Positions 1-7,610 of a stretch of 58,797 nucleotides of DNA are shown here, piece after piece; within the stretch, counting starts at the first letter, position 1; each line of letters opens with the position of its first letter. Made by a program: the position numbers and the translations under genes. Source of the DNA: Oscillospiraceae bacterium (GTDB lineage Bacteria; Bacillota; Clostridia; Oscillospirales; CAG-272); the NCBI GenBank assembly GCA_015063685.1, contig SVTR01000019.1:1-58797 (forward strand). Direction: 5' to 3'. The notes under the pieces are model-generated. The model saw only the letters and a list, made by a program, of their open reading frames with translations. It had not been told where the DNA came from and made no database searches.

Positions 1-125
1 CGGTGCTTTTTCCGTCATACGTCACAAAATTCTTTCGCATAGGGACGACTATGCGCGCAGATTTTTGTTTAGTCTGACGAAAAAATCCCTCGCATCTCGC
101 CGCACACTGAGTATTTAGAGATGCC
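1..125 (+). mobile_element. MITE copy 1, 5' end cut by the window
   Basis: These bases match positions 35-159 of the element seen complete at 32423-32581 and 3277-3433. The right terminal inverted repeat ends in GAGATGCC at 125. The left end lies outside the window, so its target duplication (expected to be CAACAA, the six bases after 125) cannot be confirmed. The element stops only 30 bases before the start codon of the lipoprotein gene at 156, so it occupies the place where that gene's promoter would be expected. It has no coding capacity. Confidence 0.85.
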
Positions 126-155
126 CAACAATTTTATAAAATAAGGAGTTTTAAC

Positions 156-1118
156 ATGAAAAAGTTATGGATCTGCGCTCTGCTTCTGCTGGCGCTCACT
201 CTGACTGCCGTTGCCTGCAGCGAAGGCAATACCCCCGCCGAGACCACCGCTGAGTCCGCTACCATTGCACCCGTAGAGCCTTCCACCGAGAAGACTACTG
301 ATGCCGCTACCGAAAAGGCTACCGAGGCTGCCACCGAGAAGGCTACCGAGAAGGCTACCGAGGCTGCCACCGAGAAGGCTACTGAGGCTGCCACCGAGAA
401 GGCTACTGAGGCTGCCACCGAGAAGGCTACCGAGGCTGTCACCGAGAATGCTACTGAGGTTCCCACCGAGGTGCTGACCGAGGTTCCCACCGAGGAGCTG
501 ACCGAAGTTCCTACTGAGGAGTTGACCGAGGTTCCCACTGAAGCTCCTACTGAGGCTCCCACAGAAGCAATTACCGAGGCTCCTATTGAGCCCCAGGCTA
601 TCTACACGGCTGAGGATCTGGCCAATATGACCGCAACCAACGCAACTGTAACACTGGAAGGTGACTGCGCTCACTTCCTGACCGGTACTTCTGACAATTC
701 CACGAATCCTTCCATTACCCTTGTTGCTGAGGGCGACGGCTTCAGCGATGTCATTGCCATCAAGTATCGCACCAATTGCGGCAGCTATGGCTCTAACTTC
801 TGGGGCACCTTCCTGCTCAACGGAACGGATGTGTTCAACGGCAACCGCTACGATAGTGACAACTGGTTCATGTACTATACCGACGGTAGCTGGGACGTGC
901 TGATCCTGGATATGAGAAAGAACAAGAACGGCGACGGCGGCGTGGCTGATACTGATGTGACGGGCGGTGCCGCTATCCAGTCCTTGGTTTACAATTTCTT
1001 TGACTATACCGGTAACGGCGGCAAGCTCGGAACCACGGACGCCGAAGCAGAGTATATCGATATTGAGTACATTGCTTTCTTTGAGACAAAGGAAGAAGCC
1101 GTGGAGTATGCGTATTGA
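156..1118 (+). CDS. Thr/Glu-repeat surface lipoprotein with C-terminal beta-sandwich-like domain
   Basis: A 320-residue exported lipoprotein. The N-terminus has a basic MKK, a hydrophobic stretch and a lipobox (LTAVAC, Cys about residue 21). Residues about 25-145 are a low-complexity stalk built from TEKATEAA and TEVPTEEL-type repeats, probably an extended, possibly glycosylated spacer that lifts the rest off the membrane. Residues about 150-320 form a Gly/Asn/Asp/aromatic-rich domain ending in a YIDIEYIAFF-type strand, which resembles the carbohydrate-binding jelly rolls found in clostridial surface enzymes. That assignment is inference; no catalytic motif is visible. The start is fixed by AAGGAG 8 bases upstream of 156. 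A strong terminator follows. A MITE sits directly upstream and may have replaced or modified the native promoter. Cargo and partner are unknown. Confidence 0.8.
   Translation: MKKLWICALLLLALTLTAVACSEGNTPAETTAESATIAPVEPSTEKTTDAATEKATEAATEKATEKATEAATEKATEAATEKATEAATEKATEAVTENATEVPTEVLTEVPTEELTEVPTEELTEVPTEAPTEAPTEAITEAPIEPQAIYTAEDLANMTATNATVTLEGDCAHFLTGTSDNSTNPSITLVAEGDGFSDVIAIKYRTNCGSYGSNFWGTFLLNGTDVFNGNRYDSDNWFMYYTDGSWDVLILDMRKNKNGDGGVADTDVTGGAAIQSLVYNFFDYTGNGGKLGTTDAEAEYIDIEYIAFFETKEEAVEYAY
283..590 (+). repeat. In-frame tandem repeats coding Thr/Glu/Ala stalk
   Basis: Degenerate 24-base units (ACCGAGAAGGCTACTGAGGC type) encode TEKATEAA. They then pass into shorter TEVPTEEL/TEAPTEAP-like units. 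Several units are almost identical at DNA level, so unit number is likely to vary by slippage or recombination between strains. Confidence 0.85.
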
Positions 1119-1162
1119 TCTCTTGTTTACGCGCACTGAGATTTGAGCCTTTATAATGTACG

Positions 1163-1204
1163 AAAGGGTGTTCCGAATGCCTGGCATTCGGAACACCCTT
1201 TTTC
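1163..1204 (+). terminator. Rho-independent terminator after the lipoprotein gene
   Basis: An 18-bp perfect stem (left arm 1163-1180, right arm 1184-1201) with a CTG loop is followed by a T-rich run. The SGNH gene on the other strand ends at 1285, so the stem may serve both convergent transcripts. Confidence 0.9.
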
Positions 1205-1284
1205 TGTTTGTTTGGACGGGATAAGCACGAAAACAGCATAAACATAATCGTCGTTCAACGATGGGGATGCCATGCTTTCGGATA

Positions 1285-1842
1285 TCAGGTAAGATGGGGA
1301 ACAATAGAAGTGAGCACCTTTTCGGTGCATACCTTGATACCCTTGTCGGACAGGTGGATGAGGTCATCGCAGATCATGCCCTCCACGTCATCATAGACGG
1401 GGGTGAACAGGTCGTTGATCAAGATCCCCTCGGCGGTGAGAGCTTCCACAGCGGCGGCGTTATAGGCCTTGATGCGCTCGATATCGTGACCACACATCTT
1501 TGGCGAGGGGGGCGTGGTGGTGGCAAAAATGACCACGGGAGCGTAGGTTTTCAGCACGCGGGCAATGCGCACCATGGTACGGACGTAGTCCTCCATAGGG
1601 GTGAAGGCTCCGTCACCGAACAGGTCGCAGAGATCCCAGAGGCCGTTGTTCCAATGGATCACGTCGGAGCCCTCCATCTGCGCCTTGTAATCAAAGCACA
1701 TCCGCAGGGTGTAGGACGCGAAGCGGCAGTTGTCGTCGGGCTGCCAAACCTCACAGCCGTATTGGGTGGTGAGGGTCTCGGCTACGGACGCACCGTAGCC
1801 CATGAGGCGAATAGAGTCGCCAAGGAGAATGATTTTTTTCAT
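1285..1842 (-). CDS. SGNH/GDSL-family hydrolase (probable carbohydrate esterase)
   Basis: A 185-residue cytoplasmic protein. Block I is LGDSIR (Ser near residue 9), and the catalytic Asp/His pair is in DLIHLSDKG near the C-terminus. DVIHWNNGLWDL fits the block III Asn region. No signal peptide is visible. The family hydrolyses esters; many small clostridial members deacetylate glycans, which fits the plant-glycan theme of the window, but the substrate is inferred. The start at 1842 is preferred over upstream in-frame codons because AAAGGAG lies 8 bases before it and the sequence before it does not match the family. A TAAATTGTTG-type repeat lies immediately upstream. Confidence 0.88.
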   Translation of the reverse strand: MKKIILLGDSIRLMGYGASVAETLTTQYGCEVWQPDDNCRFASYTLRMCFDYKAQMEGSDVIHWNNGLWDLCDLFGDGAFTPMEDYVRTMVRIARVLKTYAPVVIFATTTPPSPKMCGHDIERIKAYNAAAVEALTAEGILINDLFTPVYDDVEGMICDDLIHLSDKGIKVCTEKVLTSIVPHLT

Positions 1843-1891
1843 GGTGGGCTCCTTTTTGATGTATTTGATAAATATTGATAATGAAAAGGCA

Positions 1892-1980
1892 TGCCTAACT
1901 ATCCATCGCAAGATGCAGTAGGCATATGATATATTCCCCCGAGCGTTGGCCGCGGGCACTGCTCGCTAAACAACAATTTA
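1892..1980 (-). repeat. TAAATTGTTGTTTA-bounded hairpin repeat (family R3), copy 1
   Basis: Read on the minus strand, it begins TAAATTGTTGTTTAGC, continues with a GCAGTGCCCGC-type hairpin and GGCCAACGCTCGGGG, and ends with a TGCCTA...TAGGCA closing stem. It starts 17 bases after the stop codon of the aldo/keto reductase gene. The same unit recurs near 37.2, 37.6, 39.9, 41.0 and 58.5 kb. Confidence 0.8.
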
Positions 1981-1996
1981 TAGAAAGAGACGCTCT

Positions 1997-3133
1997 TTAC
2001 CCCAAAAGCTCCGCCGTCCTCTTCATCCGCTCCACCACGCGGACGTGGAAGGGGCATCTTGTCTCACATTTACCGCAAGCGAGGCACGCCGAGGCCTTGA
2101 TCTCCAGGGCGTTGTAATGCTCGCGGACGGTGGCGGGGACGTCGCTTTGCGCGGTGGCGAGGTCATAAAGCTTATTGACCATGGCAATGTCGATGTTCAC
2201 GGGACAGGGCTTGCAATGACCGCAGTAGGTGCACGCGCCGTAGTAGGTCTCGCGGGGAGACAGAGACAGCACCGAGGCGTAATCCTTTTCGGCGTCGGTG
2301 GCGGTCTCGTAGGCGATGGATGCGGGCACCTCGGCGGGGTTATCAAAGCCTAACATCACCGTTGCCACGGCGGGACGGGTGAGGCAATAGTGGATGCACT
2401 GGACGGGGGTAAGGGCGATGCCGAAGGGGGATCGCTTGGCATCCAGCAGACGGCCGCCGCCGAAGCATTTCATCACCGTAATACCCACCCCACGCTCGGC
2501 GCAGAGGCGGTACAGGTCGGCGCGCTTTTCATCCATGCCCCGCAGGATGGGGGCATTTTCATCGGGCAGACCCACGTTTTCCACCGAGGGGAGCAGGTCG
2601 TAGCCCGGATTGATGCTGAACAGCAGCACCTCCACCACCCCATGCTCCACCGCCAGGCGGGCGATGTCGGGACTATGGGTGGACAGGCCGATATGACGGA
2701 TGGCACCGCTGTTTTTCAGCTCGATCATATAGTCCATAAGGCCGCCGTCAAGGACGTCCTGCCAGTCATCGAGACGATCCACGAAATGGATCATGCCCAG
2801 ATCCATGTAGTCGGTATGGAAGCGGTCAAGGAGATCCTGAAAGGCGATCTTGGCTTCTTCCACCTTGCGGGTGCGGACGTACTGGCCGTCCTTCCATGCT
2901 GAGCCCACGTGGCCCTGGATGATCCATTTTTCCCGCTCGCCCTTGATGGCGTTGCCGATGTTGGAGCGGACGTTGGGTTCAGACATGAAGCAATCAATGG
3001 TATTGATGCCCGCGGCGCGGCAGGCGTCCACTACGGCCTTAACCTGCTCTGCGCTTTTGCGCTCCAGCCACTCGCCTCCCAAGGCGATTTCGCTGACCGT
3101 GAGTCCTGTGTTTCCGAGTTTTCTGTAGTTCAT
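1997..3133 (-). CDS. Iron-sulfur aldo/keto reductase family oxidoreductase
   Basis: A 378-residue cytoplasmic protein of the predicted oxidoreductase group in which a TIM-barrel aldo/keto reductase is fused to a ferredoxin-like tail (COG1453 type). Residues 1-280 carry the barrel, beginning with LGNTGLTVSEIALGG. The C-terminal ~90 residues hold two cysteine clusters, CTYCGHCKPCP and CLACGKCETRCP, expected to bind two [4Fe-4S] clusters. It probably reduces or oxidises a carbonyl, or acts as an aryl-alcohol/sugar oxidoreductase, with electron transfer through the clusters. The physiological substrate cannot be read from the sequence. The start at 3133 has ATAAGGAC upstream and its own consensus promoter. 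Confidence 0.9.
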   Translation of the reverse strand: MNYRKLGNTGLTVSEIALGGEWLERKSAEQVKAVVDACRAAGINTIDCFMSEPNVRSNIGNAIKGEREKWIIQGHVGSAWKDGQYVRTRKVEEAKIAFQDLLDRFHTDYMDLGMIHFVDRLDDWQDVLDGGLMDYMIELKNSGAIRHIGLSTHSPDIARLAVEHGVVEVLLFSINPGYDLLPSVENVGLPDENAPILRGMDEKRADLYRLCAERGVGITVMKCFGGGRLLDAKRSPFGIALTPVQCIHYCLTRPAVATVMLGFDNPAEVPASIAYETATDAEKDYASVLSLSPRETYYGACTYCGHCKPCPVNIDIAMVNKLYDLATAQSDVPATVREHYNALEIKASACLACGKCETRCPFHVRVVERMKRTAELLG

Positions 3134-3206
3134 ATGTTGTCCTTATTTGACATGTATAGTTTTTGTCATCCGGATTCCAGAAGGCAAGGATCCAATGATC
3201 ACTCAT

Positions 3207-3235
3207 ATTATACCATACACGTTATTTTCTGTCAA
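3207..3235 (-). promoter_or_regulatory. SigA promoter of the Fe-S aldo/keto reductase
   Basis: On the minus strand, TTGACA (3235-3230), a 17-base spacer and TATAAT (3212-3207). It is a perfect consensus, about 75 bases before the start codon. Confidence 0.9.
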
Positions 3236-3276
3236 GGGACTGCATTTTATCCAAAGAAGCGGATGATTAGCTTATG

Positions 3277-3433
3277 GGCATCTCTAAAAACTCATCGCAC
3301 GCCGATATGACGGTGCTTTTTCCGTCGCGTTACAAAATTCTTTCGCGTAGGGTCAACTATGCGTGCGGATTTATGTTTAGTCTGAAGAAAAAATTCCTCG
3401 CATTTTGCCGCACGCTGAGTATGTAGAGATGCC
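3277..3433 (+). mobile_element. MITE copy 2, complete, with 6-bp target duplication
   Basis: A 157-bp element with terminal inverted repeats GGCATCTCTAAA.ACTCA, imperfect out to ~33 bp. It is flanked by the direct repeat CTTATG (3271-3276 and 3434-3439). It shares the internal sequence of copies 1 and 3 with scattered substitutions and a 2-base deletion. No ORF. The target duplication shows real transposition by a transposase encoded elsewhere. Confidence 0.93.
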
Positions 3434-3534
3434 CTTATGAGGAAAAACGGTATACGGAAGTTTCTCTTCACTGCGAAGCTTGTCTTTTGAGTTAACAATT
3501 TGTGAAAATATTTTTAATAAACGGGGTTTCGGGC

Positions 3535-3563
3535 TTGACAAATATGGTAGCTACATGTATAAT
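3535..3563 (+). promoter_or_regulatory. Consensus SigA promoter of the small acidic lipoprotein
   Basis: TTGACA at 3535-3540, a 17-base spacer and TATAAT at 3558-3563, preceded by an extended -10 TG. The predicted transcript starts near 3570 and has a short AT-rich leader. Confidence 0.92.
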
Positions 3564-3614
3564 ACAACTGTGAGAAATATCTTGCGAGTATAGTAGCAAA
3601 GAGAGGAAAACAAA

Positions 3615-4019
3615 ATGAGAAAAATTACTATGATGGTATCCATGGTATTGGCGGCAGTCATGCTGCTCTCCATGATCGCCTGCAGCGGTAAGCTTTCCTG
3701 GGGAGACCGCCTGGAAAAATACTGCGAGGAGAATAAGGATGCGGCTTATTCCAGAAAGTCTCGCAGCAGTCTCAAGGATCTGGCCGATGAGCTGGAAGAT
3801 GAGATGGATGAGCGTCTTGACGGTGACATTATCATGTACTACAGCGTATACGATGATGGCGACAGCTGTGTGATCGTTGAGTTTGAAGAAAAGGACGACG
3901 CTGAGATGGTTGTCGAGTTCATTGAGGACGAGGATCTGGCCGACAAGGCGGAGCAGATCGGCAATGTCGTGATCTTCGGCGATAAAGGCGTTGTCAACGC
4001 CATGGTAAAGCTTGATTGA
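3615..4019 (+). CDS. Small Asp/Glu-rich lipoprotein, unknown function
   Basis: A 134-residue predicted lipoprotein. It has a type II signal peptide with lipobox SMIAC (Cys about residue 23), then a compact, very acidic domain. That domain has an N-terminal helix region (WGDRLEKYCEENKDAAY), a helix rich in DELEDEMDER and a beta-rich half (IIMYYSVYDDGDSCVIVEFEE) ending FGDKGVVNAMVKLD. I do not recognise a named family. The layout suggests a small alpha/beta extracytoplasmic domain. GAGAGGAAAAC precedes the start. It is transcribed alone from a consensus promoter and closed by a strong terminator, so it is probably well expressed. Confidence 0.82.
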   Translation: MRKITMMVSMVLAAVMLLSMIACSGKLSWGDRLEKYCEENKDAAYSRKSRSSLKDLADELEDEMDERLDGDIIMYYSVYDDGDSCVIVEFEEKDDAEMVVEFIEDEDLADKAEQIGNVVIFGDKGVVNAMVKLD

Positions 4020-4040
4020 TCAACATAAGCATGCTAAAAT

Positions 4041-4079
4041 ACAAAAGCGCAACTGCGGTTTTCGCGGTTGCGCTTTTGT
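4041..4079 (+). terminator. Bidirectional terminator
   Basis: A stem with arms ACAAAAGCGCAAC (4041-4053) and its complement (4067-4079) is flanked by A and T runs. It serves the lipoprotein gene on the plus strand and the GH43-like gene on the minus strand. Confidence 0.9.
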
Positions 4080-4088
4080 AATACTTAT

Positions 4089-4946
4089 TTACTTATCCCA
4101 CACAAGCGTACCGTCCTGCTCCTTGACAGGCACGAATACGGGGGATTCCAGGCGGTCGGCTTCCTCCAAGGTTTGGGGAGAGTGGATGGACAGGTACATC
4201 TGTCCGTCGGTATCGGTGAACAGCATGCCGTGGCCACCGTCGTATTCGCCTGAAATCGCTTTGGAGAACAAGAGCTTTTCGTCATGGCTCCAATGGCCGT
4301 CAAGTCTGCCGTTATCGCTTCGGGCGATGCCCACGCAGTAGCCGTCGGTTGTGAAATTTGACCACAGCATGAGGAGCTGTCCGTCGGCGGCGGTATACAT
4401 GAAGCATCCGTCGGTAACTCCCGCTTTAGCCCATGCGGGTTCATCAGCCCGGAATAGCTCTATGGGCTCGGAGATCAGCCTTGTCAGATCATCTGACAGC
4501 CGTGCCGCCGCAAAGGTGCCCACGTGATCGGGCTGGCAGGTCCATTCGTGGACGAAGACCATCCAGGGCTTGCCCTCTTTATCAACGTACAAGGTGCCGT
4601 CGATGCAATCCCAATCGGCGGGTGTGACGTGGCCGTTGGAATGATAGGAGAAGGGGCCTTCCGGGGTGTCGGATTTGAGGATCACACAACCTCTGTGGTT
4701 GTTTTTGGTGGAGCAGTAGGTGGTGATCATGTAGTAGAATCCGCGATAGAGATGTACCTCGGGTGCCCAATGCTGGCCACCGTCATCCGTAGGGTCAGGA
4801 ACAACTTGTCCAAGATCCTCCCAGCTTCCCGCAAGGGAGCCGGAGGCGTTTTTGTAGCAATGCCAGCCCGTACCGTGGGCGTAATAGATGCCGTCCTTAA
4901 CCACGATAAAGGGGTCTCGGAGCTTTTTGATGGTGGAAATGATCAT
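4089..4946 (-). CDS. Glycoside hydrolase family 43-like enzyme
   Basis: A 285-residue five-bladed beta-propeller-type glycosidase without a signal peptide, so it acts inside the cell on imported oligosaccharides. Visible landmarks are LRDPFIVVKDGIYY (catalytic base Asp near residue 10), HWAPEVH, CIDGTLYVD and the late GGHGMLFTDTDG blade. GH43 enzymes remove arabinose or xylose by inversion. The exact specificity is not readable. The start at 4946 is chosen because GAAGGAGAC lies 6 bases upstream; earlier in-frame Met codons lack a site. It follows the AlaX gene by 55 bases and is the last gene of a three-gene operon. Confidence 0.88.
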   Translation of the reverse strand: MIISTIKKLRDPFIVVKDGIYYAHGTGWHCYKNASGSLAGSWEDLGQVVPDPTDDGGQHWAPEVHLYRGFYYMITTYCSTKNNHRGCVILKSDTPEGPFSYHSNGHVTPADWDCIDGTLYVDKEGKPWMVFVHEWTCQPDHVGTFAAARLSDDLTRLISEPIELFRADEPAWAKAGVTDGCFMYTAADGQLLMLWSNFTTDGYCVGIARSDNGRLDGHWSHDEKLLFSKAISGEYDGGHGMLFTDTDGQMYLSIHSPQTLEEADRLESPVFVPVKEQDGTLVWDK

Positions 4947-5001
4947 GATTGTCTCCTTCATTGGGTTGAGATGTCCTGTTGTTCGTCTGCGGTTTTCGGA
5001 T

Positions 5002-6198
5002 TCAACCGCTGAAATTCTCAAAAAACGCCTCGATCTGCTCCTTGGTAGCGCTTGCCCGCCCTTGGAGCATCTCGGATGATCCGCCGCCCTTGGCGTTCAA
5101 GGCGGCACTTATCTCTCTGTTGTACTGCTTCAAGTCCAGAGACGCATCCCCGCGGCCAATAACGTAACGGTAGCCGTTCTCGTCATCCCCGCAGAACACG
5201 CCGCACAGCTTCTTGCATTTTTTGACGGCCTCGTTGAGCAGTCGTCGCATGGCGTTGGCGTCCCCCGTTTCCTCAAAAAGGCAAAGACTGCCGTCGGTTT
5301 CGGGGAGGGCGGCCAGGGTCATGGTCAGAATGGTCTGCCGCAGGTCAAAAATCACCTGCTTCTTCTCCTCAATTTCGGCGGTGAGACGGTCAAAGCCTGC
5401 CACTAAATCGTTCTGCTTCACCGATAGGCGGGATGCCAATAAAGCCACGTCTGTGTAGCGGCGGCGGTAGTCCTCCAGGGCATCCAGACCGCAGAGCATA
5501 TGGATGCGCACACCGCCCTTGTAATGAATGAAATCCAGAAGCTTGATGAGGCCGATCTCTCCCGTGTTGTCCACGTGAGGCGCACAGCAAGCGCAGCGAT
5601 CCATCATGCCGTCTCCTTGACCGATCTCCACCATGCGCACGTTTTCGGTCAGATCCAGCTTGGCGCGGTAAGTCAGGGTTGCCAGCACCTCGGGGGTGGG
5701 ATAATAGGCCTTGACGGGCAGGCAGGCCGCCACGATGCGATTGGCCTCGTCCTCAATGGCGTTGAGCTGCTCACGAGTCAGCACGCCGTCAAAGTCCAGG
5801 GTCACGTCGCCATTTCCCAAATGAAATCCTACGTTGGTGTACCCGTACAGTCGGTGGACGATGCCCGAAATGATATGCTCTCCCGAGTGGTTTTGCATCT
5901 TTCTGAGGCGTATTTCGCGGTCAAGATGTCCTTCGACAGTCTCTCCAACGGCAGGGAAGGGGGCGTCGGCTTTGACGGAATGATAAATGACCCCGTCTTT
6001 TTCCTGTACGTCCATGACGGGACAACCACCCAGCACACCCGTGTCGGGGGATTGCCCGCCTCCCTCGGGAAAAAAGGCGGTGGCGTCCAGCACAACGTGC
6101 AGGACGCCCGGAATATGGGTAGGCTCCTCCGACAGAACGGTGGCGGAAAAATCAAACAGATGGCTGTTTTCATCAAAGAGACGGCGGGTAGGGGTCAT
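5002..6198 (-). CDS. AlaX-type alanyl-tRNA editing protein with DHHA1 tail
   Basis: A 398-residue free-standing relative of the AlaRS editing domain. It hydrolyses Ser-tRNA(Ala) or Gly-tRNA(Ala), limiting mistranslation. Residues 1-95 hold the AlaX N-terminal barrel (FFPEGGGQ). The zinc site is HSGEH (His104, His108) plus CxxxH at 204-208. The C-terminal ~130 residues, after a coiled-coil stretch, end in NAKGGGSSEMLQGRA, a DHHA1 signature typical of the long AlaX-L class. Its start codon overlaps the stop of the upstream membrane-protein gene (ATGA), so the two are translationally coupled. Confidence 0.92.
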   Translation of the reverse strand: MTPTRRLFDENSHLFDFSATVLSEEPTHIPGVLHVVLDATAFFPEGGGQSPDTGVLGGCPVMDVQEKDGVIYHSVKADAPFPAVGETVEGHLDREIRLRKMQNHSGEHIISGIVHRLYGYTNVGFHLGNGDVTLDFDGVLTREQLNAIEDEANRIVAACLPVKAYYPTPEVLATLTYRAKLDLTENVRMVEIGQGDGMMDRCACCAPHVDNTGEIGLIKLLDFIHYKGGVRIHMLCGLDALEDYRRRYTDVALLASRLSVKQNDLVAGFDRLTAEIEEKKQVIFDLRQTILTMTLAALPETDGSLCLFEETGDANAMRRLLNEAVKKCKKLCGVFCGDDENGYRYVIGRGDASLDLKQYNREISAALNAKGGGSSEMLQGRASATKEQIEAFFENFSG

Positions 6199-6893
6199 GA
6201 CTCTTCTCCTTGGGTGGCTTTTTCCAAAATAACTTCCCCGTCGGAATGGTATACGACTGCTGTTGATACTTCGACGGCAGCTTCGTCAACCGATTCGGCG
6301 GTCTCGGCGGCTTGATTTCCCATAGAGGCCTTTTGCGCTTCCAAAGCGGCATTTTCCGCGGTTTCGGTCACCTCGGCCTTGGCGCGAGCCATGTGATATA
6401 CGAACAGCAGGCACAGGGGGATGGAAAAACGGACAAACCACTCCATGACGGAGAGGATGAGGGTTTGATATTCCTTGCCTTCATTTTTCTCCACGGTGGC
6501 GCCTGCGGCCAGGGAGAGCGTTAATTGGGTATCGCTGTAATGCCACACCAGGGGCAGGAGCACGGCATAGGTTAAAAGGGCCACGATCAGAAGCTCGTAT
6601 GCTTTTTCTTTTTGAAGAATGCCGTCACAACGGTCATGCTTGGCATAAACCGCGCATTGCATGATGGCGATCACCAGAAAGGGTAGCGCAAAGCTGACCT
6701 GCTCCACGATCCAGGCGGTGGTTTTCTTTTCGTCTGCTGTCAGGTAGGATAGAAATTCCCGGAAGGCGGTGTGGTGAAGATAGAGACAGGCGGCCGCCAG
6801 CGCCGACAACATAAGCCCCAGGATGAGGATCCTCGGTACCGAAAAACGGTAGCTTTTGCTCTCTTTGGGTGGGGTGATATATGCGGGAGTCAT
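6195..6893 (-). CDS. Four-TM membrane protein, unknown function
   Basis: A 232-residue integral membrane protein. Hydrophobic segments lie at about 21-40, 67-85, 98-118 and 150-170. A long Ala/Glu-rich cytoplasmic tail (EVTETAENAALEAQKA...) probably forms a helix or coiled coil. I do not recognise a family. The GGAGG site 8 bases before 6893 and a good promoter show it is the first gene of an operon with the AlaX editing protein and the GH43-like enzyme. Its role in that operon is not obvious. Confidence 0.8.
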   Translation of the reverse strand: MTPAYITPPKESKSYRFSVPRILILGLMLSALAAACLYLHHTAFREFLSYLTADEKKTTAWIVEQVSFALPFLVIAIMQCAVYAKHDRCDGILQKEKAYELLIVALLTYAVLLPLVWHYSDTQLTLSLAAGATVEKNEGKEYQTLILSVMEWFVRFSIPLCLLFVYHMARAKAEVTETAENAALEAQKASMGNQAAETAESVDEAAVEVSTAVVYHSDGEVILEKATQGEES

Positions 6894-6926
6894 GATAAAA
6901 ACCTCCGTGAAATCGAATTCCTCTAT

Positions 6927-6955
6927 AGTATATCACATTTTGGGCTGTTTGTCCA
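6927..6955 (-). promoter_or_regulatory. Promoter of the membrane protein-alaX-GH43 operon
   Basis: On the minus strand, TGGACA (6955-6950), a 17-base spacer and TATACT (6932-6927). The region from here to 7097 is AT-rich and holds no gene. Confidence 0.8.
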
Positions 6956-7097
6956 GTAGGCATACAAAGATTTGGTTAAAAAACCGACGCAAGATGTTGC
7001 GTGTGAGATTTTTGGACAAAAGGCTTTCTCTCGTAGCTTTGGCAATTTGTAAGATATGCCAAAATTCAAAAAAATCAGAAAAATTATCCAAAAATAC

Positions 7098-7125
7098 TTG
7101 ACAAATTTTATCGAAGTGGTATAAT
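7098..7125 (+). promoter_or_regulatory. feo operon promoter
   Basis: TTGACA (7098-7103), a 16-base spacer and TATAAT (7120-7125). The predicted start point near 7132 falls at the edge of the inverted repeat at 7139-7154, so a bound regulator would block transcription. Confidence 0.88.
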
Positions 7126-7138
7126 GATACTGTTAGGA

Positions 7139-7154
7139 GTTAGCGTATGCTAAC
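7139..7154 (+). promoter_or_regulatory. DtxR/IdeR-like operator, feoA
   Basis: The perfect inverted repeat GTTAGC-GTAT-GCTAAC is preceded by TTAGGA. It resembles the iron-box TTAGGTTAGSCTAACCTAA bound by DtxR/IdeR-type repressors and sits at the transcription start of an iron(II) uptake operon. A second copy lies before feoB. The regulator itself is not in the window. Confidence 0.7.
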
Positions 7155-7231
7155 ACACGGAGGACCCCTTGATCCAAGGGGCTCGCGCACAAGATATGAG
7201 TGCCGCCACTCATGGAAATGGAGGAAAGATC

Positions 7232-7453
7232 ATGAAAACGCTCAGAGACGCGAAGGTTGGTGATACCGTCACGGTGGTAAAGCTCCACGGCGAGGGTGCC
7301 ATCAAGCGCAGGATCATGGACATGGGCATTACCAAAGGCGTGGAGATCCACGTTCGCAAGGTAGCTCCCCTGGGAGACCCCATGGAGCTGACCGTGAGAG
7401 GCTACGAGTTGTCCCTGCGCCGCGCTGATGCTGAGATGGTGGAGGTTCAGTGA
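7232..7453 (+). CDS. feoA: FeoA, ferrous iron transport SH3-like protein
   Basis: A 73-residue SH3-fold cytoplasmic protein that binds FeoB and supports its GTPase-driven Fe(II) uptake. The sequence has the usual layout: TLRDAKVGDTVTVVKLHGEGAIKRRIMDMGITKG, then HVRKVAPLGDPMELTVRGYELSLRRADAEMVEV. The length is normal for the family. The start at 7232 has GGAGGAAAGATC upstream. An in-frame opening to 7169 lacks a site and carries no family similarity. It is the first gene of the feo operon and is controlled by the operator at 7139-7154. Confidence 0.95.
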   Translation: MKTLRDAKVGDTVTVVKLHGEGAIKRRIMDMGITKGVEIHVRKVAPLGDPMELTVRGYELSLRRADAEMVEVQ

Positions 7454-7460
7454 TCTTGAA

Positions 7461-7490
7461 TATAGGAGAGTCCCTCGGGCTCTCCCCTAT
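7461..7490 (+). terminator. Hairpin between feoA and feoB, possible attenuator
   Basis: The inverted repeat ATAGGAGAG...CTCTCCCCTAT is not followed by a real T run. It may lower transcription into feoB or protect the feoA message. It is not a convincing full terminator. Confidence 0.45.
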
Positions 7491-7502
7491 TTAAGCCGTG
7501 CA

Positions 7503-7518
7503 GTTAGCCTACGCTAAT
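7503..7518 (+). promoter_or_regulatory. Second DtxR-like inverted repeat, upstream of feoB
   Basis: GTTAGC-CTAC-GCTAAT matches the feoA operator in 13 of 16 positions with the same geometry. It lies 92 bases before the feoB start. I see no consensus promoter next to it, so it may act as a roadblock or flank an unrecognised internal promoter. Confidence 0.6.
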
Positions 7519-7610
7519 CGCCGAGGCTCACAGACCTACCGTCCTATGTCCGCACCCTTGCGGAAAACTGTTTCGTATCCAAATATTTGCACACATAAGA
7601 GAGGATCAAC

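Noticed and set aside
283..590. Possible CRISPR or satellite array
   Set aside because: The repeats are in frame, encode TEKATEAA and have no spacers.
165..1367. Long open frames antisense to real genes, e.g. 165-1367 (-), 24227-25795 (+), 30228-32255 (-), 35221-37245 (-) and 48955-51558 (-)
   Set aside because: They mirror strongly supported genes on the other strand, have no ribosome sites of their own and encode Gly/His/Val-rich sequence typical of the reverse of GC-biased codons.
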